NCBI GenBank assembly: GCA_003254885.1
Contig: QANT01003392.1
Coordinates: forward strand, 1-30,000
DNA from: Purshia tridentata
Taxonomy: Eukaryota; Streptophyta; Magnoliopsida; Rosales; Rosaceae
Reading direction: 5' to 3'
DNA length: 30,000 nucleotides
The notes under the pieces are model-generated. The model was not told where the DNA came from. It did no database searches and saw only the letters and a list, made by a program, of their open reading frames with translations. Of this stretch, positions 22,512-30,000 are shown piece after piece (position 1 is the first letter of the stretch; each line of letters opens with the position of its first letter). The position numbers and the translations under genes are program-made.

Positions 22512-24599
22512 ATGAATAATAGAGATGATCAGCAAGAGGAGCAGCAGCAGCAGGAGGCTCTTCCTCCTCTATATGTACCTTGTGCTGCCTGCAAGGTTCA
22601 AAGGAAAAGATGTGGAGACAACTGTGAGTTGGCTCCCTACTTTCCGACCAGTAAGTTGTGCGAGTTTCAGAATGCGCAGAAGATCTTCGGTGTGAGCAAC
22701 ATACAGAAGATGATAGTCAATGTTGAGCCAGATCAAAGACAAGCAACTGCTGAGAGCATTCTCAGTGAAGGAAATGCAAGGAGAATTGATCCAGTGCATG
22801 GTTCCTTTCGTGTCTTCCGTGGTCTTCTAGACCAAGTACAATCTGTTGAGAAAGAGCTTCAAGTTGTGAGTCAGCAGCATTTTTTAGGGAGAAAGAGAGA
22901 CTTGAAAAGCAGCAGCAACAAAACCAACAAGCTCAAGATCAATCTAATTGTATCAATCTAGTAAGACTATGATCTCTAGCTCCTTTTTTTTAATTTATCC
23001 AACAAAAATTGGTATTACCCTTTTGATTTTTTTGCAAAAGAAAGAGCGTAGACTAATCAAATTAAAATTGCTAATTTGTAAATCTTATTGCAATTTATAT
23101 GTGATATTGTAGCCGTCTGAATTGATGATCAATGAGATGGAAAAATATGAAAATGCATACAATTACTGTTCGAATATGGAAGAAGGTGGAGATGAGGAGG
23201 CCTTTGACATCCAGGGCATGGAACTAGCAGAATCCAGGTTGGGAAAAACTAATTAGACCCTTTTATAATGCATATATCTTAATTTTTTTAATTAATTTAA
23301 AGATCGAGCCACAGAGAGAGAGAGAGTGAACATATATAAAATGGTGTGGGAAATAAATTCCCTTGTCATGACAATATTAAAAATGGAAATAAAATAGATA
23401 GATGAGGGAGATGAGATGATTTTAAGAGGAGTTGCGTGATGAGATGATTTATCAAAAGAATTAAAATATTGTTTACGTTATCTCTTAATGCATGACGTGC
23501 TTGATTGATGATTTTTAAAAAGGAAATATAGAGTTAATGTACTCTCTTAATGCAATCTCCTGCAAGCGCGGGAATGCAAACTAATAACACTTATATCATT
23601 GATAGTTTGATATATATGCTATATTGTACGTACCATACTTTTGGTCAGATTGCTTATGCGAGAATGCAAATTAATAACACTTGTATCGAAAATAATTGAT
23701 GATATGTTGTATTGAATGATACTTGTGGCCTGCTTAAATATTTTTCTCACTCTTAAAGATTTATATGTACCAATAGTTATCATATATGTGTCATCTTATA
23801 AGAGAACATTTTAAGTAAGCTACCAATCACCTTGTCACATCAGGACCCTACATCATTTTACTCTCTCACGCACTGTATGAATTATAGGTAAAGCTTGTAT
23901 AATCCATTCTTCTGATCAAATTAAAAACTAAAAATTTATAATTTATGAATTCATGTTTTTTTATTAAAGCTCACTTGATCTCTTGTATATCACTCTCAAT
24001 CGCCTTCTTAATTTTCTCTCTTCTTGGTTGTCTCTCTAAATTAATAAAAGATAACGTTACAAAACAAATTAGTTGTTAAATATTTTCTTTATGTTCGTTA
24101 CATATATAATTGTTCAATCATGTGCATATAAATTTCTGTAACGCAGAACTATATATGTGCCCATTTTTTTATTAAATTAGCTCACTTGATCTCTTGTATA
24201 TCACTCTCAATCTCCTTCTTAATTTTCTCTCTTCTTGGTTGTCTCTCTAACTTAATAAAGATAACGTTACAAAACGAATTAGTTGTTAAATATTTTCTTT
24301 ATGTTCGTTACATATATAAATGTTCAATCATGTGCATAAATTTCTGTAACGCAGAACTATATATGTGCCCATAAATATTAAAAAATTTGAGTGATCTTTG
24401 TGTAAATAGAAGTAATTATTAATGCGTTTGGTAATATATATGTTTAAGTTGAATTACCTTTTTCCATGAATGCTGCAGTACCAGTGCTGCTGCCTCCAAG
24501 GCCAAAGGAAAGCAACCTATGGAGAGTGAGGAAAAAATAGAAGATGAGGCTGGATCCCCACAAGTGATGATATGGCCCTGGGATCAGCATAACTTTTAG
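22512..24599 (+). CDS. LBD: LOB-domain (LBD) protein, copy 1; frameshifted relative to copy 2
   Basis: Exons by comparison with copy 2: 22512-22960, 23113-23237, 24479-24599, with GT-AG introns in the same places. LBD proteins are plant nuclear transcription factors acting in lateral organ, root and pollen development. Seen: a poly-Gln N-terminus, the class I zinc-finger-like C block C24-x2-C27-x6-C34-x3-C38 (CAACKVQRKRCGDNC), LAPYFP, the GAS block from FGVSNIQKM, and DPVHG at 93-97. The C block and LAPYFP/FGV wording are closest, from memory, to the LBD22/LBD27 type. Near 22877 this copy has a net loss of 4 bases, so the frame shifts after about residue 121. The spliced product would stop in exon 2 at about 153 aa, losing the last zipper leucine and the tail; exons 2 and 3 remain well preserved. 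The conserved Gly after DPVHGSF is Arg here. ATG 22512 was chosen because MNNRDD is shared with copy 2 while the upstream in-frame extensions are in different frames. It may be a truncated regulator or an early pseudogene. Confidence 0.8.
23565..23740. repeat. Imperfect ~90-bp tandem repeat in LBD copy 1 intron 2
   Basis: GGGAATGCAAACTAATAACA (about 23570) and GAGAATGCAAATTAATAACA (about 23660) start two imperfect repeats that continue through ATATGYT-TATTG and end in ACTTKTGG. The same pair occurs in unit 2 (about 27025-27178), so it predates the segmental duplication. Confidence 0.65.
23957..24371. repeat. ~211-bp tandem duplication in LBD copy 1 intron 2
   Basis: Two nearly identical units, starting around GCTCACTTGATCTCTTGTAT at 23969 and again at 24180, each running to AACTATATATGTGCCCAT. 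Unit 2 has one copy only (about 27409-27608). This explains most of the extra intron length of copy 1. Confidence 0.9.
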
Positions 24600-25966
24600 T
24601 TAGTTCGTTGATTTTTTTGTTTTTACTCTTCGGTATGAATTTCAGTTAAATTTGGGTTCAAATAATATCATTATATAGACTATGATGTAAAACTTTTTTT
24701 GAGTATCATTAGCCAGATTTTATTTGTGTTTTGAATCAAGTTTTGTTGCATGTACATAATGGAATTATGAATTTTATTTCGATTCATCCTATTTTTATAT
24801 GTCACATTAAGTTAATTTTATAATTAGAACGTGATTCACTATTTAATCCGAAATTGCTCTTAATCCCGACAAATTGGGGCATGAACTAGAGACCTGACTC
24901 ATTTAACATTGATTTTTTGAACTTTTATAAAAGAATTTCAACAAGAAGATTAATATTTAATTATAAGAAATAAATAATAAAAAAATGAAAAAGGGCTCGT
25001 GGGCCTGAGTTGCTTAAGGCACGACACAAGCACAAATGAACCATGGGTTGTGCTGCGCTTAAATTTTAGGTATGTAAATAACACAAGCAAATAATCAAAA
25101 TCCTTAGAAATTATGATCATATTAGGGTTAAGTACAAATAAATCATTGAAACTTTTCACACTGACATTTTAATCAATGCACTTTTTTCATAGTTTCATTT
25201 TGGTCACTATTGACAAAAAGTGGATTGGGCTAAATGACTCTCAAGTGAGATCAGATCTCAAAATAAGAATTAAGACAAAAAGAAACAAAAATTGTAATAG
25301 TAAATCTTGTTGTCTGGAAAATCATTCAAACCATGGTAACTTATTAAAACCTATATACATATCAGTTTCATTTGTCTTTTCTATATCACACCATTGTGCT
25401 TTTATTGTCCAGGTAAATCACTCAATAATTAATCCACTTAATTGTTTCTCAGTTGTTCTCTTTTCTTCATTTTTAAGTCATTGTGATTTGTGATCGGCCC
25501 AAAAAAAGAAGTCATTGTGGCATATGTGACAAGTGGCCGGCTTTGAAAACCCTAAGAAGCTAGCTTTGCAGCTGTCTTTAACAAAAACAAAAAATTGAGG
25601 TTTCTAATGAAAACACAATAATTATGCATACATGTATTATCATAACGGGGGATGAGCAAGAATGAGTGAATGGTTAGAAACACCAAGATATGTAAAGGAT
25701 TAGTAATGGAAATAATTATGTAAATTAAGGGAATTTTTTACATAATATCCAATTTATAAATTTCAGATGCCAAAACATATCCTACACAAAATCTGATGTT
25801 GTATCCAACTCATTTAAGCAAATTAATCACCTACCTATTCTGACAGAAAACGCCAATTAATGCTTTGAACAACTTTAAAACCCTCTATTCAACCCCCCTT
25901 GTTCCATTGTTGCATTCTCTTGCTTGCACACCTTTTCTTAATTTCATAGCTACATACCTCTTAGTC
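24600..25966. other. Spacer between the two LBD genes
   Basis: Contains the 3' flank of copy 1, the duplication junction (24731-24735), the duplicated LTR end (to about 24885), a hAT-MITE remnant (24890-25065), a ~420-base segment absent from unit 1 (25196-25615) and the promoter of copy 2. No additional gene is seen; the open frame at 25176-25493 lies in the unit-2-only segment and shows no domain. Confidence 0.55.
24890..25065. mobile_element. Decayed hAT-type MITE fragment (unit 2)
   Basis: Single-copy counterpart of 21735-22010: AAAAAGGGCTCGTGGGCCTG, TTGCTTAAGGCACGACACAA and AACCATGGGTTGTGCTGCG correspond to the right half of the element at 28424-28908. No left terminus is present. Confidence 0.5.
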
Positions 25967-27909
25967 ATGAATAATAGGGATGATGAGCAAGAGGAGCAGC
26001 AGCAGCAAGAGGCTCTTCCTCCTCCATATGTACCTTGTGCTGCCTGCAAGGTTCAAAGGAAAAGATGTGGACACAACTGTGAGTTGGCTCCCTACTTTCC
26101 AGCCAGTAAGTTGCCCGAGTTTCAGAACGCGCAGAAGATCTTCGGTGTGAGCAACATACAGAAGATGATAGTCAATGTTCAGCCAGATCAAAGACAAGCA
26201 ACTGCTGAGAGCATTCTCAATGAAGGAAATGCAAGGAGAATTGATCCAGTGCATGGTTCCTTTGGTGTCTTCCGTGGTCTTCTAGACCAAGTCCAATCTG
26301 TTGAGAAAGAGCTTCAAGTTGTGAATCAGCATCTGGAATTTTTTAGGGAAAAAGAGAGACTTGAAAAGCAGCAGCAACAAAACCAACAAGCTCAAGATCA
26401 ATCTGATTGTATCAATCTAGTAAGAGTACTATGATCCTCTCTCCTTTTTTTAATCCAAAAAATTGGTATTACCCTTTTGATTTTTTCGCAAAAGAAAGAT
26501 CATAGACTAATCAAATTAAAATTGCTAATTTGTAAATATTATTGCAATTTATATGTGATATTGTAGCCGTCTGAACTGATGATCAATGAGATGGAAAAAT
26601 ATGAAAATGCATACAATTACTGCTCGAATATGGAAGAAGGTGGAGATGAGGAGGCCTTTGACATCCAGGGCATGGAACTAGCAGAATCCAGGTTGGGAAA
26701 AACTAATTAGACCCTTTGATAATGCATATATCTTAATTTTTTTTATTAATTTAGAGATCAAGCCGCGGAGAAGAAGAGACTGAACATATATAAAATGGTG
26801 TGGGAAATAAATTTCTTGTCATGAAAATATTAAAAAAGATGGAAATAAAATAGATAGATGAGGGAGATGAGATGATTTTAAGAGGAGTTGCGTCATGAGA
26901 TGATTTATCAAAAGAATTAAAATATTATTTACGTTATCTCTTAATGCATGGCGGCGCTTGATCGATGATTTTTAAAAAGGAAATATATAGTTTATGTACT
27001 CTGTTAATACAATGTCCCGCAAGTGCGGGAATGCAAATTAATAACACTTATATTATAGACAGTTTGATATATATGTTATATTGTACGTACGACACTTTTG
27101 GTGTGCGAGAATGCAAATTAATAACACTTGTATTGAAAATAGTTGATGATATGTTGTATTGAACGATACTTGTGGCCTGCTTAAATATTTTTCTCATTCT
27201 TAAAAATTCATATATACAAATAGTATATCATATTTGTCATTTTTACAAGAGAACATTTTAAGTAAGCTAGTAAGCACCTTGTCATGTCAGGACCCTACAT
27301 CATTTTACTCTCTCACGTACGCAGTATTATAGGTAAAGCTTGTATAATCCATTCTTTTGATCAAATTAAAAACTAAAAATTAATAATTTATGAAATTCAT
27401 GTTTTTTTTATTAAAGCTAACTTGATCTCTTGTATATCGCTCTCAATCTCTTTCTTAATTTTCTCTCTTCTTGGTTGCCTCTCTAACTTAATATAAGATA
27501 ATGTTACAAAACGAATTAGTTGTTAAATATTTTCTTTATGTTCGTTACATATATAATTGTTCAATCATGTGCATAAATTTCTGTAATTCAGAACTATATA
27601 TGTGACCATAAATATTAAAAAATTTGAGTGATCTTTGTGTAAATATAAGTAATTATTAATGCCTTTGGTAATATATATGTTTAAGTTGAATTATCTTTTT
27701 CCATGAATACTGCAGTACCAGTGCTACTGTCTCCAAGGCCAAAGGAAAGCAACCTATGGAGAGTGATTATCTTTTTCCATGAATGCTGCAGTACCAGTGC
27801 TACTGCCTCCAAGGCCAAAGGAAAGCAACCTATGGAGAGTGAGGAAAAAACAGAAGATGAGGCTGGATCCCCACAAGTGATATGGCCATGGGATCAGCAT
27901 AACTTTTAG
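25967..27909 (+). CDS. LBD: LOB-domain (LBD) protein, copy 2, 3 exons, 231 aa
   Basis: Exons 25967-26419, 26567-26691 and 27792-27909 (stop TAG), all GT-AG with matching phases. Seen: Gln-rich start; zinc-finger-like C block C24-x2-C27-x6-C34-x3-C38; LAPYFPASK; GAS block from FGVSNIQKM; DPVHGSFG (93-100); a zipper-like L105-x6-V112-x3-L116-x6-L123 leading into a charged, Gln-rich coil (to about 146); then an acidic tail ending IWPWDQHNF. This is the intact member of the pair and a class I LBD; by wording it is nearest LBD22/27-type proteins, which is a recollection and not a search. A 76-base tandem duplication (27691-27766, 27767-27842) places a second equally good acceptor at 27714-27715. 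Using that first acceptor would end translation after MESDYLFP at 27782, giving 214 aa without the acidic tail. The start MNNRDD is shared with copy 1; the longer upstream frame is not. Confidence 0.88.
27691..27842. repeat. 76-bp tandem duplication spanning the LBD copy 2 final splice acceptor
   Basis: Units 27691-27766 and 27767-27842 differ at about two positions (GAATACTGCAG/GAATGCTGCAG and ACTGTCTCC/ACTGCCTCC). Each contains the pyrimidine tract, the TGCAG acceptor and the first 51 coding bases of exon 3. 76 is not a multiple of three. Unit 1 has a single copy. Confidence 0.95.
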
Positions 27910-28113
27910 TTAGTTCGTTGATTTTTGTGTGTTTACTCTTCGGTATGAATTTCAGTTAATTTTGGGTTCAAATAATATCATTATAGACTATGATGTAAAA
28001 CTTTTTTTGAGTATCATTAGCCAGATTTCATTTGCGTTTTGAACCAGTTAATTATTAAAGAGCTATATGTATGTCATACAATATGTGTACCACAAAAGAA
28101 AGATCGAGTAGCT

Positions 28114-28260
28114 ATGGAGTTCAGTGCTTTGAGAGGTGTGGTTTTGATGAGCATGCTTGTGCTTGCAATGGCACAATCAGCTGATCCCTTGAAGTTGCTG
28201 TTCCAAATGGGGGGTCTGGTAAATGTGAAAAAAAGTGTGCTCGATCTAAAATGCTTGATG
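28114..28260 (+). pseudogene. Truncated small secreted Cys-rich peptide fragment (GASA/snakin-like?)
   Basis: An ATG at 28114 opens a 23-residue hydrophobic signal-peptide-like start (MEFSALRGVVLMSMLVLAMA). Further on, in a different frame (28189-28257), the sequence reads NGGSGKCEKKCARSKMLDE, with Cys spacing that recalls the first cysteines of GASA/snakin peptides (C-x3-C followed by eight residues where the next Cys would be; here Tyr). The rest of a cysteine-rich domain is not in the window. The two parts are out of frame, so this looks like a broken or partial gene. A thionin-like or other small secreted peptide is an alternative. It begins about 70 bases past the duplication breakpoint. 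Confidence 0.3.
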
Positions 28261-28423
28261 AGTATTTTTCCTCCATTTTCGTATATATGCACTGTGCTTT
28301 AGTTTGTGCATGGTTGGATGCAATTTTCTCCCCCTCCTGCTGTCCTTGGTTGTACTTAATTGTGCTCACTCCTAATGCAGCTTCCATTATGGTATTTATG
28401 CAATTAATTTATATACTTTCATC

Positions 28424-28908
28424 TAGAGTGTCAAACAGGCCAGGCTGGCACGGGCACGGCATGATTAAAATAGTTATGGCACGGACGGCACGGCACAGCA
28501 CGAGTAAATGGGTCGGGTTGGGCCGGGCTGAAGTTTTTAGCCCATCAGGTCTAGCACGGCACGAGCACGACACGAGCCAAGCATGAAATGGGTCTGAGTT
28601 AGGCATGAATCTTTTAACATTGTTTTCTCCATTTTTAAAGATCCTTTTAATAAGAATATTTAATTTTTATGCAAAACATGTTAATATTTAATTATAAACA
28701 AGAAAAAAAATTAAAAAATTAATTTTTTCACTTTAAAAAAGAAAAAGAAAAAAAGGCCCATCGGCTGGCCCATTTAAGGCATGAAACTAGCACTAATGGG
28801 CCGTGGGCCATAGACCGTGCCGAGCCTAGGCTTTAACTATACGGGCTGGGCCCAAGCACAACACGAAAGTAAGATGGGCTCAACTTAAGTGGCCCATTTG
28901 ACACCTCT
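28424..28908. mobile_element. hAT-type MITE with TAGAGGTGTCAAA-like ends
   Basis: Left end TAGAGTGTCAAACAGGCC (28424) and right end GGCCCATTTGACACCTCT (28891-28908) are inverted repeats. The interior is full of GGCACGG/GCACGAC-type runs and GGCCCA motifs, a composition unlike the surrounding AT-rich DNA and typical of a widespread plant non-autonomous hAT family. Flanks CTTTCATC and GATTCACC could be an eroded 8-bp target duplication (about five of eight match). Open frames across it on both strands are compositional. Confidence 0.7.
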
Positions 28909-29324
28909 GGATTCACCTTCTTAAATCAATTATTTGTTTTTATTTAATACTGTATCTCTAACTTAATGGAACCTATATTTTGGTCATGAATTGATATTAA
29001 TTTTTGTATTTTTTTTGTGTGTGTCCATATATGTAATTACTTATGTTTAATTGCTTGACATTGCATATACTCACTATATGGAAGGCTATGTGAATTCTTT
29101 CTATGAGGGTTGCTCCAAGAAGATTCTTCATTTCAAGTTGTAATTAGGTATTAATTTTTCTCTCTCTCCAATGTCTTGCTGCTGAAAATAAAAGTGTAAA
29201 AATATGTCTTGCTATTTATGTCTTCCCTCGAGCAGCGAGTGATGCACCAGAATCGGAAGCTGTCCTAGATGCACTACTTCCTCTCCTTCTATTGTGAATC
29301 AAATTTATCTACACAATTCAAAAC
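28909..29324. other. Spacer, nothing firmly recognised
   Basis: AT-rich. Around 29231-29298 an acceptor-like CTCGAGCAG precedes a frame reading AASDAPESEAVLDALLPLLL and then a stop, which looks like the end of a small secreted or membrane-anchored peptide. I could not connect it to the fragment at 28114 with confidence, since the intervening frame is broken by the MITE and stops. Confidence 0.3.
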
Positions 29325-30000
29325 TGTTATGACCCGTCCCTATTTGAGCTAGAATTTTGAATATTTCAAGTCATTCAAGTGATTTTAAAGGGACCTACTG
29401 GAATTTTTAGTTTATTCACTTATTTTTTGACATAGTTAGATAAAGCTTGACCTCATGAGAGCTAGGAAGAAACAGATAGTGAATTAGAGTTACCTTTTGA
29501 AAGATAGGAGCGTTTAAATTTTGAGGGTGAAAGTATAAAAAGGAATTTCATTTTCAGAAAATAAAAAAACACCCAAAATCAAAATCTCTCTTGCGATCTA
29601 ACCCTCCCAATGATCATCACCTACCACCAACTTCCACCGGCGTGTTCAGCCTCTATTAGCTAGAATCCAATTGGGTTTCAAAGCTCTCTTCTTTCTCTAG
29701 CCAACCCAACTGATCAGACCACCACACACGGCGAATCGAGCAAAAGAAGCTCATGGTCCCTCATTCGGTAAGATTTCAAAAACCTCTAATGTCTATTGGT
29801 CTCGATTCATACATTTTTTTTATTTCTCTCATCAAAAGCTTCAAATCCATTATAAGTTTGTTGATTTTCTTGTAGGTTTAAGAAAGTTGGATAAATAGTG
29901 CACCAATTGAAAATTTATGTTTTTCGACCACTTTTTGGACTCAACCCAATTGAAAAGGTTGATCCTTTCATCGAACCCGTTGTTTTGATAGAATAATTGT
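29325..30000 (+). mobile_element. Start of an LTR (Ty3/gypsy-type), continues past the window
   Basis: TGTTATGACCCGTCCC at 29325 is a typical gypsy LTR opening (TGT...CCCG). About 210 bases in lies a canonical TATA box (TATAAAA, 29534-29540) followed by a purine-rich leader and CT-rich sequence. No polypurine tract precedes it, so it is a 5' or solo LTR. The other end lies outside the window. Confidence 0.45.

Larger units (their letters stand above)
21558..24730. repeat. Tandem segmental duplication, unit 1
   Basis: First of two direct units of ~3.2 kb. It begins in the 3' part of the LTR, passes through a hAT-MITE remnant, and covers LBD copy 1 from promoter to about 130 bases past its stop. 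It aligns through most of its length with 24731-28038, including introns and flanks, with gaps noted in the findings. The start TTGAATTAAG (21558) resembles the unit junction TTGAATCAAG (24731). Confidence 0.9.
24731..28038. repeat. Tandem segmental duplication, unit 2
   Basis: Second direct unit, aligned to 21558-24730. The right end GTATCATTAGCCAGATTTCA...GTTTTGAA (28010-28043) matches the end of unit 1 (24704-24735) and similarity then stops. It has a ~420-base segment missing from unit 1, and a 76-base duplication in the last exon; it lacks the three tandem expansions of unit 1. Confidence 0.9.

Noticed and set aside
25176..25493. 105-aa open frame upstream of LBD copy 2
   Set aside because: Lies in the unit-2-only segment; no domain, no signal and AT-driven composition. 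Noted as a segment, not a gene.
25865..25966. 34-residue N-terminal extension of LBD copy 2 (and 13 residues at 22473 in copy 1)
   Set aside because: The upstream sequences are homologous but are read in different frames in the two copies, so they are leader sequence and not protein.
28251..28606. Overlapping open frames on both strands (111 aa, 88 aa, 65 aa)
   Set aside because: They depend on the GC-rich interior or end of the hAT-type MITE; no protein family is recognisable.
1..30000. CRISPR arrays, operons, bacterial-type mobile elements, or a defence-like gene cluster
   Set aside because: No spaced palindromic repeats or prokaryotic gene organisation; the window is plant nuclear DNA.

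Overview
This is nuclear DNA of a flowering plant, almost certainly a eudicot: AT-rich, split genes with GT-AG introns, a chloroplast-targeted Calvin-cycle enzyme, plant-type SCAMP and LOB-domain genes, and many small transposable elements in introns and spacers. The style of the small elements recalls woody Rosaceae, but that is an impression and not proof.

Layout, left to right. Positions 1-908: AT-rich spacer with a scrap of a Harbinger-type Myb/SANT coding sequence (211-312) and the SCAMP promoter side. 909-10819 (+): a complete 12-exon secretory carrier membrane protein gene (270 aa) whose introns hold a ~390-bp fold-back element, a ~240-bp MITE and a tRNA-derived SINE. 10820-12978: spacer with a ~250-bp near-palindromic hairpin element and the promoter of the next gene. 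12979-17277 (+): a complete 5-exon chloroplast phosphoribulokinase gene (411 aa) with all four redox cysteines; its introns hold two more MITEs, one of the same family as the SCAMP intron element but inverted. 17278-21707: repeat-rich spacer with one end of a CACTA-like element, then a polypurine tract and a ~2.3-kb LTR-like block of a Ty3/gypsy element.

21558-28043 is a direct tandem duplication of ~3.2 kb. Each unit starts inside the end of that LTR, carries part of a hAT-type MITE, and contains one three-exon LOB-domain (LBD) transcription factor gene. The junction and both outer breakpoints share TTGAA. The copies have diverged in structure. Copy 1 has a net 4-bp loss that breaks the reading frame at the end of the LOB domain, plus three copy-specific tandem repeats. 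Copy 2 keeps the frame but has a 76-bp duplication that doubles the last splice acceptor. Both lesions threaten the same C-terminal tail.

28044-30000: a truncated small secreted cysteine-rich peptide fragment, a complete hAT-type MITE, and the start of another LTR running off the window.

I found no clear sign of an undescribed multi-gene system. SCAMP (membrane traffic), PRK (carbon fixation) and LBD (transcription) are unrelated neighbours. The most informative part is the evolving LBD duplicate pair and its breakpoints.
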